A DNA stretch of 64,000 nucleotides from Lysobacter prati (GTDB taxonomy: Bacteria; Pseudomonadota; Gammaproteobacteria; Xanthomonadales; Xanthomonadaceae). Under the pieces are notes generated by a model that was given only the letters and a program-made list of their open reading frames with translations, was not told the origin of the DNA and did not search any database. The stretch is taken from positions 372,001-436,000 of the forward strand of contig NZ_VLNV01000003.1 of the NCBI RefSeq assembly GCF_009765215.1, written 5' to 3'. Below are positions 1 through 9,941 of the stretch, piece by piece (positions within the stretch are counted from its first letter, which is position 1; each line of letters starts with the position of its first letter). Position numbers and translations under genes: made by a program.

Positions 1-1016
1 AGGCTGCCCTTGTAGTAGACGACCTCGTCCATGCGGTTCGCCCAGATCCCGCCAAGATTGATGAGCGTGCGACCCAGCCAGTCACCGCCGTAGGTGCCTG
101 CCACGGCAGGCCGCACCCAGCTGTTCCGGACCGTTCCATGACCGATGGTGGCCGAGGCCTTGCCGAGGTCGACCTGTGCCTTATCGCGGACGACGGTGTC
201 GACGCGCGCACGCTCGGCCGGAACCTGGATTCCGCTCGCAATCGCGCGGACGTTCGCGGCGACCGCCTCCATGCCGGGATTGATGTCCTTCTCGCTGTCG
301 AGGATGGCGGCCGCGTTCTCGAATGCTTCCACGCCCGGCAGGTGCTGGACGTCGAAGACCGGAATCTCCGGGAGGGTCGGCGGCGTCGTCGCGCCAGTCG
401 CACGCATCGAAAACTTGTGCTGCAAGGCGACGGCCTGGTCCCAGTTGTCGCCCAGTTCCACTCGCGCCAGCACGCGCATGTATCTGACCGGCACGTCGAT
501 GCGCGTGGTGTTCGCCGGCAACGTCACATTCGCACCCTCCAGGCATACCGCGAAGTCACCCGCCGGGCGCGCTGCCTGCGTCCGCTCGTTGATGTTCGCC
601 ACCGTTTCGCCCCAGCCATTGAGGAACTGCACCGTGTAGTAGCGCCCGGTGACCTTGGGCACCGTCACGATCGTGCAGCTGTCCTCGTCGACGGCGACCC
701 AGGCTTCGGAATAGGCGACATCGAGGTTCGGATTCGGCCAATCGACCGCGCCGGGCTTGCGATGGATCATTTCGTTCCACTTGAAGCCTTCGGCGAAGTC
801 GGCCTTTTGCTGGCGCAACACGAGCAGACGACCGAGCAGGTAAATCCAGGCGTCACTGATGTCCTGGTCGCTGTAGGCGGCCTTCGTTTCGGCAGGCGCC
901 GGAGCCGAGGGGGTTCCCGGGGCCGAGGCGGCCGTGCTTTCCGGCGCGGAGCGGTTACAGGCGCTGGGCACGAACGCCAGCGCGACAACACATGACATCC
1001 AGGCGATACGGTTCAT
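1..1016 (-). CDS. DUF1254/DUF1214 lipoprotein (C-terminus cut by window edge)
   Basis: An open frame runs from an ATG at 1016 to the window edge, about 338 residues, so the gene is 3'-truncated here. It starts with a signal peptide and lipobox (AFVPSAC), then an Ala/Pro-rich linker, which predicts an exported lipoprotein. The body has DUF1254 features (DWPNPNLDVAYSEAWV, YYTVQFLNGWGETVANI) and the visible end (INLGGIWANRMDEVVYYKG) looks like the start of DUF1214. The start has a GGAG ribosome site about 6 bases upstream. It is transcribed divergently from a second DUF1254 gene, 159 bp away. The biochemical function of the family is unknown. The frame is clean and the family call is from motif recognition. 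Confidence 0.8.
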   Translation of the reverse strand, partial: MNRIAWMSCVVALAFVPSACNRSAPESTAASAPGTPSAPAPAETKAAYSDQDISDAWIYLLGRLLVLRQQKADFAEGFKWNEMIHRKPGAVDWPNPNLDVAYSEAWVAVDEDSCTIVTVPKVTGRYYTVQFLNGWGETVANINERTQAARPAGDFAVCLEGANVTLPANTTRIDVPVRYMRVLARVELGDNWDQAVALQHKFSMRATGATTPPTLPEIPVFDVQHLPGVEAFENAAAILDSEKDINPGMEAVAANVRAIASGIQVPAERARVDTVVRDKAQVDLGKASATIGHGTVRNSWVRPAVAGTYGGDWLGRTLINLGGIWANRMDEVVYYKGS

Positions 1017-1175
1017 GGCTGCTCCTTCTGCGCGGCACGCTTCCGACGCCATGGCTTGATGCACTCGCAGCCGTTGCGGCAGCGTGAAAAGCAGCTTCCT
1101 GTAGAGGGTTGGCCTCACACGCTCTACACATTTCGTGGCCGGATCATCGCCATTCGAAGTGAGAACGGAGCGGAC

Positions 1176-2537
1176 ATGAGCATGGACCGATCAGACACCC
1201 TGACGCCGGTTCCCGGACCCGCTGCGGGCACGCGCATCACCGAAGCCTACGCGCGGCTGCTGACCCGCGACGCGTACTTCTGGGCGTGGCCCATGGCCAA
1301 CATCTACAACAAGCGACTGGCGTTTGCGAAGGCGCCGGAGCCAGGCCTGCTGGGAGGCGTCCTGCCCTTCTCGCCGCCCAACCGCGTGGCCATGCTCACC
1401 GATTACGTCGACCCGGCCGAGCGCGCGGTTGCCTGCCCCAACCAGGACGTCGTCTACGGAGGCGGGATCCTCGCGCTCGACGAGAGCGCGGTCGTGGTGC
1501 AGGTGCCGGACTTCGGCAATCGCTTCTGGGTGTACCAGGTCGTTGACCTGCGGACCGACAGCTTCGCCGACCTAGGCGCCATGCATGGCACCAAGCCGGG
1601 GTTCTATCTGCTCGTCGGACCGGATTGGAACGGCGAGGTTCCGGCGGGCATCACCAAGGTTTTCCGCTCCGGGACCAACACGGGCTTCTTCGGCCCGCGC
1701 GCGTTCCAGGACGTGATCAGTCTCATCGACGTATATCCGCTTGCCGAGTTCGACGGAAAGATGAAGAAGCACGACTGGGCGAAGCTTCCGAAATTCCCGC
1801 AGCCGGAATCTGGCGGAGCCGAGACCCGCTGGGTCTTCCCCGAGACGTTCATCGATCAGTTGCCGTTGTTGCTCGACGACGCCAGGCCGCAGCCGGGCGA
1901 GAAGCCGCGCTATGCAGCGCTACGCGAACTCATCGCCGTGGCGCAAAAGAATCCCGAGCTCAAGGCGGCGATGATCGACGAGGCAACGAAGGCCGACAAG
2001 GAGCTGGTGGCACCGCTGTTCGAGTTCCGCAACTTCGGCATTCCGCTGCCCCACAACTGGACCACCATCAATAACGGCGCGGCGTTCGGCACCGATTACT
2101 TCACCCGCACCGCCGTGGGCAAATCCAACATCCTCGTCAACAAGCCCAGCGAGACGAAGTACTTCTACCAGGACCTGGACGAAGACGGGCAGCGACTCAA
2201 CAGCCGCAACCGCTACACCGTCACCTTCGCCGACGGCCAGCTCCCGCCGGTGAAGGGCTTCTGGTCGCTGACGATGTACAACCAGCACCACTTCTTCGAA
2301 CCCAACGCGATCAAGCGGTATTCGGTGGGCACCAAGAACAAGGACCTGCACAAGGCCCCAGACGGCTCGCTCACGATCTACGTGCAGGCCGACGAGCCCA
2401 CCGATCCCGCCGAGCGCGCCAACTGGCTGCCATCCCCCAGGAACGAGGATTTCTCGCTCTACGTGCGGGCGTACTGGCCGGAGCAGGCGGTCACGAGCGG
2501 TCAGTGGACCCCGCCGGCGGTCGTGATGCGTCGTTAG
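1176..2537 (+). CDS. DUF1254/DUF1214 domain protein
   Basis: A 453-residue protein with an N-terminal DUF1254 region (FWAWPMANIYNKRLAF, PNQDVVYGGGILALDES, GNRFWVYQVVDLRTDS) and a C-terminal DUF1214 region (KGFWSLTMYNQHHFFEPN, SLYVRAYWPEQAV). The frame is open 40 codons further upstream, but the ATG at 1176 is preceded by GGAG at good spacing and the upstream codons look non-coding, so 1176 is preferred. No signal peptide is evident from this start, unlike its divergent neighbour. Family function is unknown; members are often found in pairs, as here. The two genes share the 1017-1175 promoter region. Confidence 0.85.
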   Translation: MSMDRSDTLTPVPGPAAGTRITEAYARLLTRDAYFWAWPMANIYNKRLAFAKAPEPGLLGGVLPFSPPNRVAMLTDYVDPAERAVACPNQDVVYGGGILALDESAVVVQVPDFGNRFWVYQVVDLRTDSFADLGAMHGTKPGFYLLVGPDWNGEVPAGITKVFRSGTNTGFFGPRAFQDVISLIDVYPLAEFDGKMKKHDWAKLPKFPQPESGGAETRWVFPETFIDQLPLLLDDARPQPGEKPRYAALRELIAVAQKNPELKAAMIDEATKADKELVAPLFEFRNFGIPLPHNWTTINNGAAFGTDYFTRTAVGKSNILVNKPSETKYFYQDLDEDGQRLNSRNRYTVTFADGQLPPVKGFWSLTMYNQHHFFEPNAIKRYSVGTKNKDLHKAPDGSLTIYVQADEPTDPAERANWLPSPRNEDFSLYVRAYWPEQAVTSGQWTPPAVVMRR

Positions 2538-2564
2538 GTGGACCGGCGCGAGGGCGGGTCGTCT

Positions 2565-2581
2565 TGCACTAACATGGTGCA
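2565..2581. promoter_or_regulatory. Probable NtrC-binding site overlapping the ntrB start region
   Basis: TGCACTAACATGGTGCA is a 17-base dyad with TGCAC and GTGCA arms. It differs by one base from the enteric NtrC site TGCACTAAAATGGTGCA found upstream of glnA. It ends at the base immediately before the ntrB ATG (2582), where a ribosome-binding site would be expected. In enterics, NtrC represses the internal glnLG promoter through a site of this kind. By inference, phosphorylated NtrC here would occlude transcription or translation start of its own operon. No other copy was seen in the window. Confidence 0.75.
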
Positions 2582-3651
2582 ATGTCCGTGCCCGCACCGA
2601 CCGACTTTGACCGGCCCGACCTCGACGGCCTGACCACGCCGCTGGCGTGGAGCGACGAGGAAGGGGCGATCGTCGGCTGCAATGCCGCCTTCTCGCGCTG
2701 GCTCGGGGTCAGCGCCCGCCGGCTGGTGGCCTGGCCGCTGGCCGGGCTCGACGGCGGCGACGGCCACCTCGCCCATGCCATGCGCCGCCTCGATGCGGCT
2801 GCCGACGCACCCCTGCGCCTGCGCCGCAGCCGGCTGCGATTCGCCGACGGCGACGAGTGCTTCGCCGATGTCTGGCTGAGCCGGCGCGAAGACGGCGGCT
2901 GGCTGCTCGAGGCGCATCCGGTCGACGAGTTTCCCGGCGACGATCCGGCACTGCTGCTGCCAACGGCCCTGTCCGCCTCGCTCAAGGGCCTGGCACACGA
3001 GCTGCGCAATCCACTGGCCGGGCTCAAGGGCGCGGCCCAGCTGCTGGCACGGCGCATCGATGCCGACACCGGCAACGGCGGCGACGCAGGCGAGCTGGTG
3101 GCGCTGGTTGGCAGCGAAGTCGAGCGCCTGACCGCCCTGGTGGATCAACTGCTTACGCCGGCGCCTCCGCGCCCGCACGCACCGCTCAACATCCACGCCG
3201 TGCTCGAGCGCGTGCTGCGCCTGGCCGAGAGCGACGCCGGCTGGGCCGTGCGCCTGGTGCGCGACTACGACCCGAGCCTGCCCGAGTTCGGCGGCGACGC
3301 CGATCGCCTGGTGCAGGCGGTCTGGAACCTGGTGCGAAATGCGATCGAAGCCGGCGCGGCCAACATCACCCTGCGCACGCGTGCCGAACATGCGGTGCGG
3401 ATCGGTGACGCCGTGCATGCCATTGCGATGCGCCTGGAGATCGTCGACGACGGCCGCGGCGTTCCCGAGGAGCTGGCCGAGCAGTTGTTCCTGCCGCTGG
3501 TGTCCGGTCGCGCCGAAGGCAGCGGTCTGGGCCTGGCGCTGGCGCAGCAGGTCGCGCGCGAGCACCGTGGCTCGCTGGCCTACCGCTCGCGTCCGGGCCA
3601 CACCGTTTTCACCTTGTTGTTGCCGCTGCAGATCGAGGAAGAGGAAGGCAC

Positions 3652-3655
<4 letters not shown>
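2582..3655 (+). CDS. ntrB: Nitrogen regulation sensor histidine kinase NtrB
   Basis: A 357-residue soluble kinase/phosphatase that controls NtrC in response to nitrogen status through PII. There is an N-terminal PAS-like region (about 20-115), then the H-box GLAHELRNPLAGLKG with His139, whose proline-containing HELRNPLAG is typical of NtrB. The C-terminal ATPase has an N-box (VWNLVRNAIEAG), G1 box (VDDGRGVPEE) and G2 box (GSGLGLALAQQVA). It lacks membrane segments, as NtrB does. There is no Shine-Dalgarno sequence at the ATG; the space is taken by the NtrC-site dyad, so the message may be leaderless or poorly translated. The stop overlaps the GTG start of ntrC by 4 bases, implying coupled translation. 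No glnA lies upstream, unlike in enterics. Confidence 0.93.
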
Positions 3656-5055
<1,400 letters not shown>

Positions 5056-5248
5056 GCTGATGCGGCAAGTAGCCGGTCGGCCATCGTCGCTGTCGATGCG
5101 GGAAGCTTCACGGACGCGCGTCGGCTCACGTGAACAACGGCCGCGGCGCCATTTCACTGCTGGATGACCTGCACGCGGCTAGGCTGCGTGGCAACCCAAG
5201 ACCTGCCTAGAGGCCTGCCTGTCGGGCCATCCAAACATGGAGAAGTCG

Positions 5249-5815
5249 ATGAACACCACGTTGAACACCTTGCTCGCCGCCACCGTGGTGGTGGCCGTGA
5301 GCGCCTGCAGTTCCGCGCCGAAGACCAAGGCGCCTGCCACGCCCACCGCGGTGTCGACGGCAAAGGCGGCCACGGTCAACCTCGCCTCGGCGTCGGCCAG
5401 CCTGGTCAGCGGCAAGCTCAGCGTGGTGCCGATGGGCGATGGCGTGCACCTCACCGGTGAGATCGGCGGGTTCGCACCCAACAGCACGCACGCCATCCAC
5501 ATCCACGAGAAGGGCGACTGCAGCGCTGCCGATGCCAGCAGCGCCGGTGGTCATTTCAATCCGTCCGTTTCGCCGCACGGCAAGGTCGACAGCGGCCCGC
5601 ACCACGGTGGCGACATGAACAACATCGTCGCCGATGGCGAAGGCGTGGCCAAGGTCAACGTGCATGCCAGCGGCGTCACCCTGGGCGGTGGCGCCGCCAA
5701 CGACGTCGCCGGCAAGGCGGTGATCGTTCACGCCAATGCCGACGACTACAAGACCCAGCCGACCGGCAACGCGGGCGGTCGCATCGCCTGCGGCGTCATC
5801 ACTGTCACGCAATAA
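5249..5815 (+). CDS. sodC: Cu/Zn superoxide dismutase, lipoprotein
   Basis: A 188-residue enzyme that converts superoxide to hydrogen peroxide and oxygen in the periplasm. The ATG at 5249 is preferred over an in-frame ATG at 5237, because the intervening GGAGA makes a good ribosome site for the later start. The signal peptide ends in a lipobox (VVAVSAC), so it is probably membrane-anchored. Metal-ligand motifs are visible: HAIHIHEKGDC, GGHFNPSVSPHG, GPHHGGDMNN and the late VHANADDY. A GNAT gene follows after 7 bases and may be cotranscribed. The 193 bp between ntrC and this gene hold no other feature I can support. Confidence 0.92.
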   Translation: MNTTLNTLLAATVVVAVSACSSAPKTKAPATPTAVSTAKAATVNLASASASLVSGKLSVVPMGDGVHLTGEIGGFAPNSTHAIHIHEKGDCSAADASSAGGHFNPSVSPHGKVDSGPHHGGDMNNIVADGEGVAKVNVHASGVTLGGGAANDVAGKAVIVHANADDYKTQPTGNAGGRIACGVITVTQ

Positions 5816-5822
5816 CGGCACC

Positions 5823-6314
5823 GTGTCGGACCAGGCGCCATTGCGCATCCGGGCGGCCGCTGCCCACGACCGCGACCTGCTCGCGCAGTGGGCGTTGGCG
5901 ATGGCGCTGGAAACCGAACACAAGCACCTCGATCCGGCGACGGTGACGGCCGGCGTCGAGGCGGCCATCGCCGATCCGGCCAAGGCGCGTTACTTCGTGG
6001 CGGTGCGCGAAGCCACCGTGGCCGGTCGCGAAACCATCACCAGCGCAGCCGGCACGCTGATGCTCACGCGCGAGTGGAGCGACTGGCGCAACGGCGAATG
6101 GTGGTGGATACAGAGCGTGTACGTCGCCCCGGCGCATCGCCGCCAGGGCGTATTCGCGGCCCTGTATCGGCACGTTGAGACGCTGGCGCGCAACACGCCA
6201 GGGGTGGTGGGCCTGCGCCTGTATGTCGAACGCGACAACGCCAGCGCGCATCGCACCTACCAGGCACTGGGCATGGTCGATGCGGGCTACGCGATCTACG
6301 AAACGGAGTTCTGA
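5823..6314 (+). CDS. GNAT-family N-acetyltransferase
   Basis: A 163-residue single-domain acetyltransferase. The GTG at 5823 (MSDQAPLRIRAAA) is chosen as start because the frame upstream lies inside sodC. Motif A is clear (WWIQSVYVAPAHRRQG), giving the acetyl-CoA pyrophosphate loop, followed by the usual GNAT end (LYVERDNASAHRTYQALGM). The substrate cannot be told from sequence. It follows sodC by 7 bases, so the two are probably cotranscribed. The gene ends 10 bases before a convergent unknown gene. Confidence 0.85.
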   Translation: MSDQAPLRIRAAAAHDRDLLAQWALAMALETEHKHLDPATVTAGVEAAIADPAKARYFVAVREATVAGRETITSAAGTLMLTREWSDWRNGEWWWIQSVYVAPAHRRQGVFAALYRHVETLARNTPGVVGLRLYVERDNASAHRTYQALGMVDAGYAIYETEF

Positions 6315-6324
6315 CGGACTTCGC

Positions 6325-7242
6325 TCAGTCCAGCGCTTCGCGCGCCTGTTCGCCCGCGCAATGCACGAAGTTCACCGGTACGCCATGTGCACCCAGCACC
6401 GCGGCGATCTGGCGCTGGCGCGACTGGAAGTGTTCGTGCAGACGCTCGAGCTTGGCGCGGCACTCGGGCGTCTCGCAGGGCGCCTCGGTGGCATAGCGCG
6501 CCTTCCAAGCGCGCGGTTCGAACAGCGCGATGCGTGCCTCGCCGTTGGCGTAATGCACCAGTGGTTCCGGCGGTGAATCCAGCCAGTGCTCGCCTTCCGG
6601 CTGCAGCAGCGCGGTTTCCAGCAGCGGCCACAGCGGGCCAAGGCCGGCATGGTCGTACTGCATCGCCATCATCGCAGCGAGGTCGTGCACGGTGAGGTAG
6701 CGCGCGTGTTCGACCTGCAGGCCGAAAGCTTCCTGTGCCGCCAGCGCGGTCGCCGCACCGGCCATGCCGCGCTCGAGCAGCTCGCGCTCGAAGGCGTCGC
6801 CGACCCGGGTGGCGACATCGGCGTCGCCACCCAGGACGAACGGCACCAGCCGCAACGGGCCGCCGGCGAAGTCCGGCGACGGCGTCAGCGCGCCCGGCAG
6901 CTGCGCATCGTGGGCGCCGAAGGCGATGATCCGGCCGCCGGGCTGCGCCGCTGAACGCGGTGCCCGGGCCGCCAGCTGGTCGAGTTCCTGGTGCAGCGGC
7001 CAGCCCGGTCGCAGCAACTCGACCGGGTCGTAGTGGGCGCCGACGGTGACCAGCTCCAGCGCCGCCGCCTCGGGCGCGAAGCCGGCCAGGTCGTGTGCGA
7101 CTAGCTCGGCCAGCGCACCGACCTCGGCCTGCGCCAGGGCCTGGCGCGACACCGGGGCATCGCCTCGCAGCTCGAGCGCAAGCGCGCCGAGCACGTGCAG
7201 GGTGGAGGTGGGAGCAGCGGGGGCGGGGCCGGGAAGACTCAT
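6325..7242 (-). CDS. Conserved hypothetical protein (about 305 residues)
   Basis: I do not recognise a family. The protein has no signal peptide or membrane segment, starts with a Pro/Ala-rich stretch (MSLPGPAPAAPTS), and ends with a charged helical region (CRAKLERLHEHFQSRQRQ) and VPVNFVHCAGEQAREALD. The frame also has a GTG eight codons upstream at 7266; neither start has a clear ribosome site, so the ATG at 7242 is a provisional choice. Codon use matches the chromosome and the opposite frames are less plausible. It is divergent from the thiolase gene (107 bp apart). It is probably soluble and cytoplasmic. Confidence 0.6.
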   Translation of the reverse strand: MSLPGPAPAAPTSTLHVLGALALELRGDAPVSRQALAQAEVGALAELVAHDLAGFAPEAAALELVTVGAHYDPVELLRPGWPLHQELDQLAARAPRSAAQPGGRIIAFGAHDAQLPGALTPSPDFAGGPLRLVPFVLGGDADVATRVGDAFERELLERGMAGAATALAAQEAFGLQVEHARYLTVHDLAAMMAMQYDHAGLGPLWPLLETALLQPEGEHWLDSPPEPLVHYANGEARIALFEPRAWKARYATEAPCETPECRAKLERLHEHFQSRQRQIAAVLGAHGVPVNFVHCAGEQAREALD

Positions 7243-7349
7243 GGATACGGTGGCGTTTGGTCGCACGCGAAGGCGGCGCTACACTGCGGGACATTATGCC
7301 CGTGCCGCCGTTAAAGCCCGGGTGTTCCCCTTCTGCGTGAGGTGTAACG

Positions 7350-8627
7350 ATGCGTCCTGCCCGTCCCGTTGCCGTGCTCGGTGGCGTCCGAATCCCGTTC
7401 TGCCGCCAGAACACGGCCTATGCGGACGTTGGCAACCTGGGCATGTCGGTTCGCACCCTGGGCGCCCTGGTCGAGAAGTACGGCCTGCATGGCCAGCAGC
7501 TGGGCGAAGTGGCGATGGGGGCGGTAATCAAGCACTCCAGCGACTGGAACCTCGGCCGCGAGGCGGCGCTGTCCTCGGGCCTGTCGCCGCTGACCCCGGG
7601 CATCACCCTGCAGCGCGCCTGCGGCACTTCGCTCGACTCGATCGTGCACATCGGCAACAAGATCGCCGCCGGGCAGATCGAGGTCGGCATCGGTGGCGGT
7701 TCCGACACCACCTCCGACGTGCCGATCGTCTATGGCCAGAAGCTGCGCCGTCGCCTGCTCGAGGCCGCGCGCGCGAAGACGCCGCGCGACAAGCTGGCCG
7801 CGTTCAAGGGTTTCCATTTCCGCGAACTCAAGCCCGAGTTCCCGGGCGTGGCCGAGCCGCGCACCGGCAAGTCGATGGGCGACCACTGCGAGGACATGGC
7901 CAAGCAGTGGAACATCTCGCGCGATTCGCAGGACGAATGGGCGCTGTCGTCACACCAGAAGCTTGCCGCCGCCTACGAGCGCGGTTTCTTCGACGACCTA
8001 GTGGTGAGTTTCCGCGGCGTCTCGCGCGACAACATCCTGCGTCCCGACAGCACCCTGGAAAAGCTGGCTTCGCTCAAGCCGGCGTTCGACAAGACTTCCG
8101 GCCGCGGCACGCTCACCGCCGCCAACTCCACTCCGCTGACCGATGGCGCCTCCGCGTGCCTGCTGGCCTCCGAGGAGTGGGCGCGGTCGCATGGCCACGA
8201 AGTGCTGTGCTACCTGCGCGATGCGCACGTGTCCGCGGTCGACTTCGTCCATGGCGAGGGCCTGCTGATGGCACCGACCGTGGCCGTGCCGGAGATGCTC
8301 AAGCGCAATGGCCTGACCCTGCAGGACTTCGATTTCTACGAGATCCACGAAGCCTTCGCCGCGCAGGTGCTGTGCACGCTGCGCGCCTGGGAGAGCGAGG
8401 AGTACTGCCGCAACCGCCTCGGCCTGGACGCGCCGATGGGTCGCATCGACGTGGCCAGGATCAACCCGAACGGTTCCTCGCTGGCTGCCGGCCATCCGTT
8501 TGCCGCGACCGGCGCGCGCATCGTCGCCACCGCCGCGAAGGAGCTCAAGCAGCGCGGCGGCGGCCGTTGCCTGGTGTCGATCTGCACCGCCGGCGGCATG
8601 GGCGTGGTTGCCATTCTCGAGCGCTGA
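7350..8627 (+). CDS. fadI: Acetyl-CoA C-acyltransferase (FadI-like thiolase)
   Basis: A 425-residue thiolase that cleaves 3-ketoacyl-CoA with CoA, or condenses acyl-CoAs in reverse. The nucleophilic Cys is at about 91 (LQRACGTSLDS). The other active-site blocks are present: EIHEAFAAQ in place of the usual NEAFA, the His of GHPFAATGAR, and the second Cys in ICTAGGMG. Length and the HEAFA variant fit the FadI/trifunctional-beta-like group better than the 390-residue FadA/PhaA group. GAGGTGT lies upstream of the ATG. No FadJ-type partner is adjacent, so the exact pathway is inferred. Confidence 0.85.
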   Translation: MRPARPVAVLGGVRIPFCRQNTAYADVGNLGMSVRTLGALVEKYGLHGQQLGEVAMGAVIKHSSDWNLGREAALSSGLSPLTPGITLQRACGTSLDSIVHIGNKIAAGQIEVGIGGGSDTTSDVPIVYGQKLRRRLLEAARAKTPRDKLAAFKGFHFRELKPEFPGVAEPRTGKSMGDHCEDMAKQWNISRDSQDEWALSSHQKLAAAYERGFFDDLVVSFRGVSRDNILRPDSTLEKLASLKPAFDKTSGRGTLTAANSTPLTDGASACLLASEEWARSHGHEVLCYLRDAHVSAVDFVHGEGLLMAPTVAVPEMLKRNGLTLQDFDFYEIHEAFAAQVLCTLRAWESEEYCRNRLGLDAPMGRIDVARINPNGSSLAAGHPFAATGARIVATAAKELKQRGGGRCLVSICTAGGMGVVAILER

Positions 8628-8667
8628 TGCCTCCTGACGTCCCGGGCATCGCTCGGGACGCAAACGA

Positions 8668-9918
8668 TCAGCCGCGCAGTCGCGGCACGCCGTGCTCGTT
8701 GCGCTCCTCGACCACGGCCTGGTCGAAAATCTTCTGGCGCAGGTCGCGACCGGGCAGTTCCTGCGTCGGCGCACCGCGCGCGGCAATCAATGCGTTGGCG
8801 TAGCAAAGGCGCGCAAGCTTGTCGTCGCCGGCCTGGCTGAAGCCATGTCCTAGCTCTTCCCAGGCTTCGCTGTTGGCGCCCTGTGCCAGCGCGCGATGCA
8901 GATATGTTTCCGCCTGTGGCCACTGTCCCTGCGCGCGTGCGAGGCGGGCGAGCGTCAACAGCAGCGCAGGGCTTGCCGGATGCGCCTCCAGCCAGCGCTC
9001 GGCATTGCCACGCCGAGCCTCGAGGCGGCCGATCGACAGACGTCCATACAGCCCGGCCAGTGATTCGTCCCAGCGCGCATCGAGCGCCTGCTCGATGCTT
9101 TTCGCCGCCGCCTCGTCCCAGCGCAATGCGGCGGCGCGTTCGGCATAGGCGGCGACCGCGGAAGGATCGCTGCGCAGCGGCTTGGGCAGCGCTTCCCAGC
9201 GATCGGCCAGGACATTGGCATCGCCGGCTTCACGCAGTGAGGCCGCGCCCCATTGCGCTTCGGCCGCGGCCAGGCGATCGACGGGCCAGACCTGCTGCTG
9301 GCGCAGTGCGCCAAGCAGGCCGTAAGCCTCGCCACTGCGACCCAGCGCGACCAGCGCCTGCGCGCGCAGTGCCAGCCCGCGTGGCGGCAACGGCGCGGCA
9401 GCGACAGCGTCGAGCGCCGCCAGCGCCTCGGCGGCACGGCCACGCTCCAGCGACAGTTCGGCACTGGCCAGCGCGCGTGCGGTGACGTGGCCGCCGTCCA
9501 GCGCTTCCAGATGGCGCTTCACCGCGGCGTCGTCACCGCGGGCAGCAGCGGCACGAGCCGCGCCGGCGTGGGCCAGTGCCCGCACCTGGTCCTGCGCGGC
9601 CGCCTGGTCGAGCAGCTTCTCGGCGCGGCTCCACTGGCCCTGGTCGAGCGCGGTCAGGCCATCGATCAACTGGGCGCGCGCCTGGCGCTTGCGATGCCGA
9701 CGCATCGCCACGAATGGCAGGTTGATCAGCTTCCACAGCAGCCACAATCCGGCGGCCACCAGCAACAGTGTCAACACGCCCTTGGGTACGTTGGTGATGT
9801 AGTCGTTGCCGCCGTAGCGCACCAGCACGTAGCCCGGATCCTGCAGCAGCACCTGTGCAACCAGTGCACCGGCCAGCGCCAGCACGATCCAGAACAGCAG
9901 GTTGCGGAAGATGTTCAT
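8668..9918 (-). CDS. hemY: HemY-like TPR membrane protein
   Basis: A 416-residue inner-membrane protein of the proteobacterial HemY family, named for its place in the hem operon; it is not protoporphyrinogen oxidase. There are two N-terminal membrane segments (NIFRNLLFWIVLALAGALVA and GVLTLLLVAAGLWLLWKLIN), then the conserved HRKRQARAQLIDGLTALDQG and TPR helices to the C-terminus. The ATG at 9918 has AAAGGAG upstream, which decides it against longer in-frame starts. It lies 23 bases after hemX, in the order hemD-hemX-hemY. Its role is thought to be in tetrapyrrole synthesis or membrane assembly, but is not firmly known. Confidence 0.88.
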   Translation of the reverse strand: MNIFRNLLFWIVLALAGALVAQVLLQDPGYVLVRYGGNDYITNVPKGVLTLLLVAAGLWLLWKLINLPFVAMRRHRKRQARAQLIDGLTALDQGQWSRAEKLLDQAAAQDQVRALAHAGAARAAAARGDDAAVKRHLEALDGGHVTARALASAELSLERGRAAEALAALDAVAAAPLPPRGLALRAQALVALGRSGEAYGLLGALRQQQVWPVDRLAAAEAQWGAASLREAGDANVLADRWEALPKPLRSDPSAVAAYAERAAALRWDEAAAKSIEQALDARWDESLAGLYGRLSIGRLEARRGNAERWLEAHPASPALLLTLARLARAQGQWPQAETYLHRALAQGANSEAWEELGHGFSQAGDDKLARLCYANALIAARGAPTQELPGRDLRQKIFDQAVVEERNEHGVPRLRG

Positions 9919-9941
9919 GGGCGCGAACTCCTTTGCGTCCG

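Noticed and set aside
138-995. A 285-codon plus-strand frame at the left edge
   Set aside because: The minus-strand frame there encodes a clear DUF1254 lipoprotein with signal peptide and ribosome site; the plus-strand product is Arg-rich shadow.
7046-8803. A 585-codon plus-strand frame over the thiolase gene
   Set aside because: It overlaps the thiolase in another frame, begins inside the opposite-strand unknown gene, and has a composition typical of a shadow frame.
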